Below, in pieces: positions 14,133 to 22,482 of a stretch of DNA of 38,878 nucleotides. This DNA comes from Acidovorax sp. GW101-3H11 (GTDB lineage: Bacteria; Pseudomonadota; Gammaproteobacteria; Burkholderiales; Burkholderiaceae_C). The translations under genes and the position numbers were made by a program. The notes beneath the pieces are model-generated. The model saw nothing but the letters and a program-made list of their open reading frames with translations, was not told the DNA's origin and did no database searches. The first letter of the stretch is position 1, and every line of letters starts with the position of its first letter. The stretch covers positions 80,103 to 118,980 of the forward strand of contig NZ_LUKZ01000020.1 in assembly GCF_001633105.1 (NCBI RefSeq). The letters are read 5' to 3'.

Positions 14133-16058
14133 ATGTGCGGCATCGTCGGCGCAGTCTCCACGCGCAACATCGTTCCCATCCTCGTGCAGGGCCTGCAGCG
14201 GCTGGAGTACCGGGGTTATGACTCCTGCGGCGTGGCCGTGCACGGCGCCAGCATCGACGCATCGCGCCACGGCACCGCACGCGGCGGCCTGCAGCGTGCC
14301 CGCAGCACGGCCCGCGTGGCCGAGCTGCTGGAGCAGGTGCAGGCCGAGCATGTCGATGGCGCCACCGGCATCGCCCACACGCGCTGGGCCACCCACGGGG
14401 CGCCGGCGGTGCACAACGCCCACCCCCATTTCAGCCATGGCCTGGGCGTTGACGCTGCCACCCAGCAGGCAGGCCGCGTGGCGCTGGTGCACAACGGCAT
14501 CATCGAAAACCACGAAGAGCTGCGCCGCACTTTGCAGGCACGCGGCTACGTGTTTGCCAGCCAGACCGACACCGAGGTCATCGCCCACCTCGTGGACAGC
14601 CACTACAGCGGCGACCTGTTCGAGGCCGTGCGGGCCACGGTGGCCGAGCTGCACGGCGCCTACGCCATCGCCGTGATCCACAAGGACGAACCCCACCGCG
14701 TGGTGGGCGCGCGTGCGGGCTCGCCGCTGATCCTGGGGGTTGGAAACGCGGGGGCAGAGCACTTTCTGGCCAGCGACGCCATGGCCCTGGCGGGCGTGAC
14801 GGACCAGATCGTCTACCTGGAAGAAGGCGACCTGGTGGACCTGCAGCTGGGCCGCTACTGGATCGTGGGCAAGGACGGCGCCGCGCTATCCCCCGCGCAG
14901 CGCCCCGTGCGCACCGTGCAGGCCCACAGCGGCGCGGCCGAGCTGGGCCCCTACCGCCACTACATGCAAAAGGAAATCTTCGAACAGCCGCGCGCCATTG
15001 CCGACACGCTGGAGGGGGTGGAAGGCATCGTGCCCGAGCTGTTCGACGGTGCGGGCCAACACGGCCAGCCCGGCGCGGCCGCCTGGCGCGTGTTCAAGGA
15101 GATCGACAACGTCTTGATCCTGGCCTGTGGCACCAGCTACTACAGCGGTTGCGCGGCCAAATACTGGCTCGAAGAAATCGCGGGTATCCCCACCCAGGTG
15201 GAGGTGGCCAGCGAATACCGCTACCGCACCAGCGTGCCCAACCCGCGCACCCTGGTCGTCACCATCACCCAGAGCGGCGAAACCGCCGACACCCTGGCCG
15301 CGCTGCGCCATGCGCAGAGCCTGGGCATGCAGCACACGCTGACCATCTGCAACGTGGTCACCAGCGCCATGGTGCGCGAATGCAAGCTCGCCTACATCAC
15401 CCGCGCGGGGGTCGAGATCGGCGTGGCCAGCACCAAGGCCTTCACCACGCAGCTTGCGGGCCTGTTCCTGCTCACGCTGGCCTTGGCGCAATCCAAGGGC
15501 CGCCTCTCCGAAGAACAGGAAGCCGCCCACCTCAAGGCCATGCGCCATCTGCCGGTGGCCCTGCAAGCCGTGCTGGCACTGGAGCCTCAATTGATCAGCT
15601 GGGCCGAAGACTTCGCGCGCATGGAAAACGCCCTGTTCCTGGGCCGGGGCCTGCACTACCCCATCGCGCTGGAGGGTGCGCTGAAGCTCAAGGAAATCAG
15701 CTACATCCACGCCGAGGCCTACCCCGCTGGCGAACTCAAGCACGGCCCCCTGGCCCTGGTCACCAGCGCCATGCCCGTGGTCACGGTGGCACCCAACGAT
15801 GCACTGCTCGAAAAGCTCAAGAGCAACATGCAGGAGGTGCGCGCCCGCGCCGGCGTGCTCTACGTGCTGGCCGACGGGGACACCCACATCGAAAGCAGCG
15901 AAGGCATCCATGTGATCCGCATGCCCGAACACTACGGCGCGCTCAGCCCCCTGCTGCACGTGGTGCCGCTGCAATTGCTGGCGTATCACACGGCCTGCGC
16001 TCGGGGGACGGACGTCGATAAGCCAAGGAACTTGGCCAAGAGTGTCACGGTGGAGTGA
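14133..16058 (+). CDS. glmS: Glutamine-fructose-6-phosphate aminotransferase (isomerizing)
   Basis: First committed step of hexosamine synthesis: fructose-6-P plus glutamine to glucosamine-6-P. The 641-residue protein begins [12 protein letters not shown], with Cys2 (Cys1 after Met removal) as the glutaminase nucleophile; [11 protein letters not shown] and [12 protein letters not shown] follow. Two SIS domains carry [36 protein letters not shown] and the C-terminal [11 protein letters not shown]. It is about 30 residues longer than E. coli GlmS (609), mainly through short insertions in the N-terminal domain. I chose ATG 14133 because the nucleophile must be at the N-terminus. It works with GlmU, encoded 2.8 kb upstream, to supply UDP-GlcNAc. 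No glmS ribozyme is seen or expected in this phylum. Confidence 0.97.
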   Translation: MCGIVGAVSTRNIVPILVQGLQRLEYRGYDSCGVAVHGASIDASRHGTARGGLQRARSTARVAELLEQVQAEHVDGATGIAHTRWATHGAPAVHNAHPHFSHGLGVDAATQQAGRVALVHNGIIENHEELRRTLQARGYVFASQTDTEVIAHLVDSHYSGDLFEAVRATVAELHGAYAIAVIHKDEPHRVVGARAGSPLILGVGNAGAEHFLASDAMALAGVTDQIVYLEEGDLVDLQLGRYWIVGKDGAALSPAQRPVRTVQAHSGAAELGPYRHYMQKEIFEQPRAIADTLEGVEGIVPELFDGAGQHGQPGAAAWRVFKEIDNVLILACGTSYYSGCAAKYWLEEIAGIPTQVEVASEYRYRTSVPNPRTLVVTITQSGETADTLAALRHAQSLGMQHTLTICNVVTSAMVRECKLAYITRAGVEIGVASTKAFTTQLAGLFLLTLALAQSKGRLSEEQEAAHLKAMRHLPVALQAVLALEPQLISWAEDFARMENALFLGRGLHYPIALEGALKLKEISYIHAEAYPAGELKHGPLALVTSAMPVVTVAPNDALLEKLKSNMQEVRARAGVLYVLADGDTHIESSEGIHVIRMPEHYGALSPLLHVVPLQLLAYHTACARGTDVDKPRNLAKSVTVE

Positions 16059-16696
16059 GGGAGAGGAGGCTCTTCGAGTCCGTCGGGGAAATTCCGCATT
16101 GAGAAATTAATGCCGCCTTATTTGAGGCGGTTCATGTATCGACGCATGTGGAGGGGCGGTGGGCTGCTTCAGGCTGAGAGCAGCCGCTCGCCCCCCCTTT
16201 TGCGACCGACCGCTCATCGCGAGAGCCGACACTGCTTGTCAAGTCAGCACTTGGTCTCCGGACCAAGATCACCGTTGGCGCGGGCAGCCGCAGTGCAGCG
16301 GGGGTGTTCGTTGGCTGTTGCTTCTTCTTGCGCGGTTGGTAGTGGGCCGTCGGGCAGCCAAGGGGGGGCGCGAATCTCAAATCGCGCTTTACAAGAGTGG
16401 CGAGTGCAGGGACTTGAATTCAGGGCCGTGATGCTGAGGGATGATGTTGGGTTACAGCTCTGCAGCGGTTGCCGCGATCGCGGACGAGGCTCCTTCTGCA
16501 GCGAGGGGCCAGAATCGGGCGCTGAATCTTGAACCACGAAGCTGGCCACGGGATATGCAGCCGCTCAGGTGTGACGCAGTGAGGCCGCTGTCCCGAATAG
16601 CAGTCGAACGCGCCGCAGCATCAGAAGGTTGCTTTCACATCTGCTTCTATGTCCTCAATCGGGCCCGGAGCAAACTGGGTCGATTTTCTGCAGACC
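16059..16696. other. Gene-poor stretch after glmS
   Basis: About 640 bases without a credible gene. CCGCCT-TATTTG-AGGCGG (16113-16130) is a short hairpin that could end glmS transcription, but no T run follows. Frames of up to 140 codons have low-complexity products with no family resemblance. Composition shifts here to visibly less GC-biased DNA that continues to about 19.7 kb, so this may be the left edge of acquired DNA or a graveyard of decayed sequence. Confidence 0.5.
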
Positions 16697-17605
16697 TCAA
16701 CGCATAGCATCCCGCATGAAATCCACGAAGGCGCGTACCTTCGCCGGAACGTAGGACCGGCTGGGATACACCAGCCAAGCGTTTGAAGGCGCTTCACTGG
16801 CCGCCACCTGATGGTCAGGAAATAGGTCCACCAGACGCCCGGCCGCGATGTCGTTGTCTATCAACCAGTCAGGTAGCAACGACGGTCCCATTCCGCCCAA
16901 CGCGCATTCGCGCAGTGCAATGCCACTCGTCATTAGTACGTTTGGGACCACAGCGACGGCCGCTCCCGAGGTGTTGTCATGCGCCCCGGGTTCGCTAAAC
17001 CACCAGAGATCCCTGAACCCCGGCAGGGAAAATGTCAAACAAGGCATCCCGGCCATGTCCTCGGGTACTTGGGGCGGTTTAGTCTGCGACATGATCCACT
17101 CAGGACTTGCAACAACCCGGTATCGGATGCGCAGCAGTGGCAAGGCCACAAGAGAAGAATCGCGAAGCGTTCCCAGCCGGACGGCAACATCTATTCGCTC
17201 TGCGACCAAGTCCACCACTGCGTCTGAAAAAACCAGATCCAGCTTCAACAAGGGATGTGCCCTGCTGAATTCGGGCAGCAGAGGCACTATGCGGCGCAAT
17301 CCAAAAGTATTGGACACGCTCAAACGCAGCACGCCTTGAACTTTGCCCGCTGCGTCCACGGCCGCTTGACGCGCGCCCTGGAACTCTTCCAGCAAGGGAG
17401 TCAACCGGCTCACAAAGGCGGCGCCAGCTTCGGTCAATGCCAACTTGCGGGTACTCCGCTGGAACAAGCGAACGCCTAGGTCGGCCTCGAGTCCAGACAC
17501 CGCTCTGGAAATCGATGACGGGTCCACATCCAACTCACGAGCTGCAGCAGCAAAGCTCCCGGTTTGCACCGCACGCGTTAACCACTCAAGTTCGGAAAGA
17601 TTCAT
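16697..17605 (-). CDS. LysR family transcriptional regulator
   Basis: A 302-residue LysR regulator. The HTH is at about residues 1-60 (LSELEWLTRAVQTGSFAAAA, DVDPSSISRAVSGLEADLGV, RLFQRSTRKLALTEAG), followed by the effector domain (LRLSVSNTFGLRRIVPLLPE, LDLVFSDAVVDLVAERIDVAVRLG). This is the common CrgA/DsdC-like form found beside oxidoreductase genes. Start ATG 17605. It is divergent from the azoreductase-like gene at 17829, which it probably controls. Codon use is less GC-rich than in glmS or the box genes, consistent with transfer. The effector is unknown, perhaps a quinone or electrophile given its neighbours. Confidence 0.92.
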   Translation of the reverse strand: MNLSELEWLTRAVQTGSFAAAARELDVDPSSISRAVSGLEADLGVRLFQRSTRKLALTEAGAAFVSRLTPLLEEFQGARQAAVDAAGKVQGVLRLSVSNTFGLRRIVPLLPEFSRAHPLLKLDLVFSDAVVDLVAERIDVAVRLGTLRDSSLVALPLLRIRYRVVASPEWIMSQTKPPQVPEDMAGMPCLTFSLPGFRDLWWFSEPGAHDNTSGAAVAVVPNVLMTSGIALRECALGGMGPSLLPDWLIDNDIAAGRLVDLFPDHQVAASEAPSNAWLVYPSRSYVPAKVRAFVDFMRDAMR

Positions 17606-17610
17606 TCAGA

Positions 17611-17635
17611 TTGATGAGAAATTCCCATTTATCAA
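17611..17635. promoter_or_regulatory. Possible LysR site TTGAT-N15-ATCAA
   Basis: TTGAT at 17611-17615 and ATCAA at 17631-17635 frame a 25-base dyad just upstream of the LysR start. A further GATTGATTGTCA lies at 17646. The dyad would overlap the LysR leader, consistent with negative autoregulation. The spacer is longer than the classical form, so this is tentative. Confidence 0.35.
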
Positions 17636-17828
17636 TTGCGTGAGATTGATTGTCATGCAAGTAGGGCATGAATACTCTTCTGTTGGTGATCAGTTTCGGA
17701 GGTCGGTGCATCGGCAGGTTGTGAAGGCTAGCCGCCGAAATGGTCTCGCCTGGCACTTCGGAGCGCGCGCTGTATCCCCGAGTGCGACCGCAGTGCCTCG
17801 TTTTATCGAACTTACCTCAAAGGACCCA

Positions 17829-18467
17829 ATGAAGAACACCGCTGCCCCTACATTGCTGCGCATTGATTCCAGCGCCCGAAGGAACGGATCTGTGAGCAGG
17901 CTACTTGCCGACAACATCGAGAACGCCTGGCTTGGCGCCCATCCCGATGGCGAAATCAAAAGGCGCGATCTGGCCGCCGACCCGATGTCCCACATTAGCG
18001 AGACCACTATTCAGGGCTTCTACACGCCAGCTGAACAGATGACTTCCACCTTGCTGGCCGCCACTGCGTTATCAGATGTTCTGATCGCCGAGCTGAAGTC
18101 AGCTCACACGGTGCTCATTTCTGCGCCTATCTACAACTTTTCAGTGCCCTCATCTCTCAAGGCCTGGATCGATCAGGTGGTACGCATCGGGCACTCGTTT
18201 GCCTACGACGGGCAAAGTTTTTCAGGATTGGTCACTCAGCCACGCGCCGTGCTCGCCCTGGCCTACGGTGCGGCGGGGTACCAAGGCCCGATGAAAGACA
18301 TGGACCACCTGGGCCCGTATCTCACCCAACTGCTGGGCTTTCTGGGATTGCCCCGAGTAGATCTCATAGCTGTAGAAGACACCACGGGTGAAGCTCTAAA
18401 GGTGTCGGATGCCGTCAAAACTGCTCAGTCCGCGATTCCATCCTTGTTTCAGCGGGTGCCAGCATGA
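17829..18467 (+). CDS. FMN-dependent NADH:quinone oxidoreductase / azoreductase (AzoR-like)
   Basis: A 212-residue flavodoxin-fold enzyme that reduces quinones or azo compounds by two electrons using NAD(P)H. Family marks are RIDSSARRNGSVSRLLAD (phosphate loop of FMN), APIYNFSVPSSLKAWIDQVVR (PMYNFxxPxxLKxWxD motif) and AYGAAGYQGPMKDMDHLGPYL with GFLGL. Length matches AzoR (about 200). ATG 17829 has AAAGGA three bases upstream, and the in-frame extension further 5' has no coding character. Its TGA overlaps the ATG of the next gene (ATGA), so the two form a translationally coupled operon under the divergent LysR regulator. Likely role: detoxification of quinones or electrophiles. Confidence 0.9.
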   Translation: MKNTAAPTLLRIDSSARRNGSVSRLLADNIENAWLGAHPDGEIKRRDLAADPMSHISETTIQGFYTPAEQMTSTLLAATALSDVLIAELKSAHTVLISAPIYNFSVPSSLKAWIDQVVRIGHSFAYDGQSFSGLVTQPRAVLALAYGAAGYQGPMKDMDHLGPYLTQLLGFLGLPRVDLIAVEDTTGEALKVSDAVKTAQSAIPSLFQRVPA

Positions 18468-19324
18468 CGGGGCATGTCGCCTTCCTGGGGTTGGGCGCTA
18501 TGGGGCAGCGCATGGCGCGACGCCTGTTGGAGGCGGGAAACTCCGTTGTGGTCTGGAACCGAGATTCCGCAAAGACATCCGCCTTGGAGACTGCGGGCGC
18601 CCAAGTGGCAGCGACACCGGGCGCGGCAGCCAACGGCGCCATCCTGGTAGTGTCCATGGTGCGTGACGATGAGGCTTCTCGCAGAGTTTGGTGTGCCCCT
18701 GGCGATGGTGCCTTGGCGCGCATGGATGAGAGTGCTGTCGCCGTAGAGTGCTCAACCCTGAGCCGAGGCTGGGTGCGAGAACTTGCGGATGCAGCAGCCA
18801 AGCACGGTGTGTCCCTTCTCGATGCACCGGTTGCAGGCTCTCGACCGCAGGCCGAATCTGGACAACTCATCCATCTGGTCGGCGGTGAACCTCCGGCGCT
18901 GAAGCGGGCGGAGCCTTACCTCAAGAGCTGGAGTGCAACGGTACTGAGCGTTGGCCCGAGCGGCAGCGGCACGCTCGCCAAATTGTTGTTGAATCAACTA
19001 TTCGCAGTGCAGGTTGCTGCGATGGCGGAAATCGTTGCCAGTGCACGGGGTGCGCAGGTGGACGTGTCCCGCCTGATCGAGGCGATTGGCGCAACACCGG
19101 TGTGCAGTCCGGCATTGAAAGTGGCCTCAATGGCAATGCTCGGGACCAACCATCCCCCACAGTTTCCGCTGGAACTGGTTGCCAAGGATCTCAGCTATGC
19201 CGCCTCATTGGCGGACAGCACACTGCATCCCATTTCCGAGGCCGTTCAGCTTACGGTGGCGAATGCCCTGAGAGCAGGCCTTGGCGGGCAAAACATCACA
19301 GCGCTATGTCAGCTATACGATTAA
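18464..19324 (+). CDS. NAD(P)-dependent beta-hydroxyacid dehydrogenase family protein
   Basis: A 286-residue member of the 3-hydroxyisobutyrate/6-phosphogluconate dehydrogenase-like family. The N-terminal Rossmann fold has GLGAMGQRMARRLLEAG and VVVWNRD. The substrate-site segment DAPVAGSRPQAESGQLIHLVGG (residues about 120-141) and the catalytic Lys in GSGTLAKLLLNQLF follow. The C-terminal helical domain has FPLELVAKDLSYA. It overlaps the azoreductase gene by four bases. The family includes GarR, HIBADH, succinic semialdehyde reductases and imine reductases; the DxPVAGS and K-x3-N residues are present, so a beta-hydroxyacid or small aldehyde substrate is most likely. The exact substrate cannot be read. 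Composition suggests transfer with its partner. Confidence 0.88.
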   Translation: MTGHVAFLGLGAMGQRMARRLLEAGNSVVVWNRDSAKTSALETAGAQVAATPGAAANGAILVVSMVRDDEASRRVWCAPGDGALARMDESAVAVECSTLSRGWVRELADAAAKHGVSLLDAPVAGSRPQAESGQLIHLVGGEPPALKRAEPYLKSWSATVLSVGPSGSGTLAKLLLNQLFAVQVAAMAEIVASARGAQVDVSRLIEAIGATPVCSPALKVASMAMLGTNHPPQFPLELVAKDLSYAASLADSTLHPISEAVQLTVANALRAGLGGQNITALCQLYD

Positions 19325-19641
19325 CCGCTACGTGTCAGATGCCATCGCCAACGCGACGGGACACCAGCAGATTGCCAACCTGATTTTCTCGGCGTATTGA
19401 AGAACGGCTTGCCGTGAACTCAGCGCCAGATGCGCCTGGCAGCGCAAGCCCGCATCTGGTGTTTCGTGTGGCGCCGCAGCCCCATCTGTCCGTGCCACGA
19501 AGATTCCTCGGGGCGTTCATTGCCCAGGTAGCTGTAGTTGCCGCTTGCGCTGCTGCAGCCAGCTTACGCTGCCCGTCAGCCGAGTAGAACGCGTTGTTCA
19601 CGCCCATCACGCCATTGGCATCACACCCCAGCCCGCGCGCG
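19325..19641. other. Non-coding or decayed DNA
   Basis: No intact gene. One plus-strand frame from about 19414 to the TAG near 19588 (ending [26 protein letters not shown]) and an overlapping minus-strand frame have a coding-like look but no recognised family or start. Together with the dehydrogenase tail that follows, this looks like a deletion or insertion scar. Confidence 0.4.
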
Positions 19642-19707
19642 TGGACTAGCCTGCGCTACATGACCGGTGCCATCATCCCCATCGACGGCGGCGCCCGCGC
19701 GCGTTAG
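19642..19707 (+). pseudogene. C-terminal remnant of a short-chain dehydrogenase/reductase
   Basis: The frame ending at TAG 19705-19707 reads RYMTGAIIPIDGGARAR. The ARYMTG-IIPIDGG form is the hallmark C-terminus of SDR enzymes such as FabG-like proteins. Nothing upstream in any frame continues the SDR fold (no catalytic YxxxK, no Rossmann motif), so only the last 20 or so codons remain. The ABM monooxygenase starts 55 bases later, and the two were probably once an operon. Confidence 0.6.
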
Positions 19708-19762
19708 CGCCTGGAGCATTCGTTCAGTTCTTTCCAACCGCAAACACAGAGGAAGCCACACC

Positions 19763-20062
19763 ATGATCATCGTCACAGGCCATGTGATCGCACGCCAAGA
19801 TACGGAGGAGGCCGTTGAACGGCTGGCCGTGGAGCACGTCCTGTGCTCCCGGGCCGAGCCAGGGTGCATTTCCCACGAAGTGAGCCGCGATGTGCAACAG
19901 CCCCTGCGCTTCGTGTTCGTGGAGCGCTGGAGCGACATGGCCGCACTGCAGGCCCATTTCCGAGTGGAAGCTTCGCGCAAGTTCGCACAGTCGATGGCCA
20001 GCTTGTGTCATGAGCCTCCGCAGATCGATATCTATGAGGCAGAAATGGCTGGCGCACGCTGA
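19763..20062 (+). CDS. ABM-domain putative quinol monooxygenase (YgiN-like)
   Basis: A 99-residue single antibiotic-biosynthesis-monooxygenase (ABM) domain protein: IIVTGHVIARQDTEEAVERL, SRAEPGCISHEVSRD, LRFVFVERWSDMAALQAHF. These small dimeric ferredoxin-like enzymes oxidise quinols or related aromatics, or act as haem/quinone-handling proteins. ATG 19763 has AGAGGAAG upstream. The preceding DNA holds an SDR remnant, suggesting the gene lost its operon partner and perhaps its promoter. Its neighbours (an azoreductase-like quinone reductase and an oxidoreductase 0.4 kb upstream) also point to redox chemistry of quinones, though a link is inference. Confidence 0.85.
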   Translation: MIIVTGHVIARQDTEEAVERLAVEHVLCSRAEPGCISHEVSRDVQQPLRFVFVERWSDMAALQAHFRVEASRKFAQSMASLCHEPPQIDIYEAEMAGAR

Positions 20063-20429
20063 CGACGCTAGTTCAATACCTGCGATCCCGCCAACGGGAC
20101 CAGGAACTCTATGTACTCTTGAATAGGTCCAGACTCACGTTGCGGGTGGGCGTATCAAGCGCATCGTTCCCCACCCGCTGCACGTGCTCGACGCTGCCTG
20201 CCTTGCGTCGGGAGCCTGTTGCACTGGCCCGGCGCTGGGTATGTGGCTGTCGGGGTTGTTGTTTGCTATCAAATATGTAGCTGTATATTGATATGGGTCG
20301 CGCGCAGAGGCTTTTTTTTGTTTGAATTTTCGGCGTTTGGGGCAACGCAGGTGCTTCAGCGCAGCCCCCAGGCACCGTTGGCGCGGCCGGTGACAATAGC
20401 GCCCCCGTCTGCCACATGGCCCCCAAGAA
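20063..20429. other. Intergenic region upstream of the helicase gene
   Basis: 367 bases with no credible plus-strand gene. On the minus strand a frame ending at TAG 20109-20111 reads SRRKAGSVEHVQRVGNDALD and then TPTRNVSLDLFKST. This looks protein-like and may be the tail of a decayed gene, but I do not recognise it. A GCTATC-family repeat occupies 20265-20320. Confidence 0.45.
20265..20320 (+). repeat. GCTATC-family dispersed repeat upstream of the helicase gene
   Basis: GCTATCAAATATGTAGCTG at the left, CGCGCGCAGAGGC followed by eight T at the right. It shares its right half with the copies at 6150, 10099 and 13478. The T run could stop transcription on the plus strand about 110 bases before the helicase start. 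Confidence 0.6.
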
Positions 20430-22460
20430 ATGACACACCCCCCCGCCAGGAGCTGGAACAGCCAGTGGTTCGTGCCCACCGGCGAACAGCAGCAGGTGCT
20501 GCAGTCCAGCGCACCGGCCCTCATCATCAGTGCGCTGGCTGGCACAGGCAAAACCACCACGTTGTGCATGAAGGCCTGCCAGCTGCTCGCGGGCCTGGGG
20601 CCGCAGGGGCGCATCCTGGTGCTGGCCTATTCCCGCGCCGGGGTGACGGCGCTGCGCGACCGGTTTCTCAAGCTCCATGGCGCCGTGCCCGCCAGCCTGG
20701 AGATCCTGACGATCGAGCAGCTCAGCGAACAGGTGCTCAAGGCCCAGGGCGATCCGGTGGTCAAGCTCGATGACCCGGTGCAGCGGCGCTTCTTGATCCT
20801 GCAGGCACAGCAGGCGCTGCGCCAGGAGCTGGCGCGCAGCCCGGACCTGGACGCCGACGCCGTGCTGGCACACGACGTGGACATCGACGCGTTTCTGGCG
20901 TTCGAAGCCCTGGCCAAGAAGCGGCAGCTGGACAAGCAGTGTGAGGATGAGGACCAGGGCGGCACCTTGCGGGATTTTTGTGAAGCGCAGGACCTGGACT
21001 ACGGCCTGTACCGCCTGCTGCGGCACTACGAGCGCATGCGCGTGGGCATGGACCACGAACCCCGCTTCTATGCCGAGGGCGACTGCAGCTTCGAGCTGTG
21101 CCGCCAGCTCGACCTGCTGGGCTGGGACGAGCCCTGCGAGCCGCTGGTGGGGCGCTATGGCGCGGTGCTGTTTGATGAACTGCACGACCTGGACGAAGGC
21201 GCGCTGACGATTCTGCGCAAGCTGGTGCAAAGCCACAACGGCGTGTTTGTGGGCGCGGGCGACTTCAACCAGCACATCCACGAGGGCGCGTTCTCGGTGT
21301 TTGGCGGCGCGCTGCAGCACATGCGGGGCAGCCTGCCTGCGGGCACGGAAGTCCTGCGTATCCACACCACACGCCGCTTTGGCGCGGAGATCTGTGCGGC
21401 CCTCAATCCCTTGTTCGGGGTGGAGTTTGCGTGTGCTCCGCAAAGTTCGGACTCGTTCGTGCACCTGCGCTACGACACGGACGCGCACTGCGCGCAGCAG
21501 CTGGTGGAGCTGCACACCCAGATTGTTCAGGGCTGGGGCGGCCTGCGGGCTGACACATCCGACAAGGGCGGGCACAGCGCGCTGAACGTGGTGCTGCGCA
21601 ACCCGCAGGACAGCATCCTGCTGGAGTGGGTGTTTGGGCACGAAGGTGTGCACTACGGCTGCCAGGGGATGGGCGCCTTCTACCTGCGCCGCGAAGTGGC
21701 CCTGGTGCTGTGCCTGATGTGGGTGCTGGACGGCGACAGCGCCGCAGAGCGGCCCCTCACCCCAGGGATCGTGGCCGCCGCCATCCAGGGGCTGCTGCAC
21801 TATGGCCGCCGCAACGCCCGGCCCGATGCGGTGGACCCCGACGTGCTGGCCCAGGGCCAGTTTGACGATGCGGGCTGGAGGGTGGGGCCGGGGGCCAGTG
21901 AAAGCCAGCAGCTGGCCGCGACCCTGCATGGCAATGCGCCGCTGATGCAGCGCTACATCGTGCACGGCACGCTGGACCGCAACGCCCCGCCGCTTGCAGA
22001 CGCCTGTGCCCAGGCCCTGGCGCTGGGGCCGGAAGTGCTGGCCGATGCCGGCGCGTTTTTCAGCCATGCGCGGGTGCGCCGCATCTTTGACGATGCCGCC
22101 ATCCATGGCGTGGAGCGGCAGGCCTGCCTGGCCAGCCTGGAGCAACTGGCACGGCTGGCGCAGGGCATGCCTGCAAGCGAGTTCCTGGGCCGCCTCACGC
22201 TCATGGCCACCACCAGCATCGCGATGTACCAGGCCAAGGAGCCCGTCACCCTGCGCCTGCTGAGCGTCGAGGCCTGCAAGGGGCGCGAGTTCATGTTTGT
22301 GGCCGTGCCGTTTGTGGAGCGTGGGCGGTTTCCGGGCCCGGCCTCGCATGCAGAGGCTTACCGTGAGCGCAACATGCTGTACGTGGCCATGACCCGCGCA
22401 CGCACGGCGCTGTGGCTGCTGGAGAGCGCCGCGCGGCCGGTGAGCCCGGGGCCGGTGTAG
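20430..22460 (+). CDS. Divergent UvrD/Rep-like superfamily 1 helicase
   Basis: A 676-residue SF1A-type helicase, somewhat shorter than UvrD (about 720). Motifs in order: Walker A SALAGTGKTTTL (K41), Ia LVLAYSRAGVTALRDRF, Walker B VLFDELHDLDEG where UvrD has DExQD, motif III VGAGDFNQHIHEG (UvrD: GDxxQSIY), IV LRIHTTRRFG (UvrD: NYRS), V TLRLLSVEACKGREFMFVAV, and VI RNMLYVAMTRARTALWLL. The helicase core is intact, but the glutamine-containing positions of motifs II and IV are unusual. There is no nuclease domain. ATG 20430 starts MTHPPARSW. The gene is convergent with the DUF2894 gene, 22 bases between stops. It is probably ATP-driven 3'-5' translocation on DNA; cellular role unknown, perhaps repair or defence. 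Confidence 0.88.
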   Translation: MTHPPARSWNSQWFVPTGEQQQVLQSSAPALIISALAGTGKTTTLCMKACQLLAGLGPQGRILVLAYSRAGVTALRDRFLKLHGAVPASLEILTIEQLSEQVLKAQGDPVVKLDDPVQRRFLILQAQQALRQELARSPDLDADAVLAHDVDIDAFLAFEALAKKRQLDKQCEDEDQGGTLRDFCEAQDLDYGLYRLLRHYERMRVGMDHEPRFYAEGDCSFELCRQLDLLGWDEPCEPLVGRYGAVLFDELHDLDEGALTILRKLVQSHNGVFVGAGDFNQHIHEGAFSVFGGALQHMRGSLPAGTEVLRIHTTRRFGAEICAALNPLFGVEFACAPQSSDSFVHLRYDTDAHCAQQLVELHTQIVQGWGGLRADTSDKGGHSALNVVLRNPQDSILLEWVFGHEGVHYGCQGMGAFYLRREVALVLCLMWVLDGDSAAERPLTPGIVAAAIQGLLHYGRRNARPDAVDPDVLAQGQFDDAGWRVGPGASESQQLAATLHGNAPLMQRYIVHGTLDRNAPPLADACAQALALGPEVLADAGAFFSHARVRRIFDDAAIHGVERQACLASLEQLARLAQGMPASEFLGRLTLMATTSIAMYQAKEPVTLRLLSVEACKGREFMFVAVPFVERGRFPGPASHAEAYRERNMLYVAMTRARTALWLLESAARPVSPGPV

Positions 22461-22482
22461 CCAGGGCTGCCAGGGAGGGGGC

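Noticed and set aside
16380..16430. A tRNA 3'-end-like string (complement of GGCGAGTGCAGGGACTTGAA)
   Set aside because: The T-arm does not pair, and no D-arm, anticodon arm or acceptor partner is found nearby. At most it is a decayed tRNA fragment.
17445..17828. Upstream in-frame extension of the azoreductase gene
   Set aside because: It overlaps the LysR start and the operator region and has no coding character. The ATG at 17829 has AAAGGA directly upstream.
19335..19610. Minus-strand frame of 91 codons starting MMGVNNAFYSADGQ
   Set aside because: No ribosome site, no recognised family, and it lies in a stretch with other signs of decay, so I do not call it a gene.
20109..22349. A minus-strand frame of 746 codons opposite the helicase
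   Set aside because: The helicase motifs on the plus strand are intact. The antisense product has shadow composition, except for a possible short tail reported separately.
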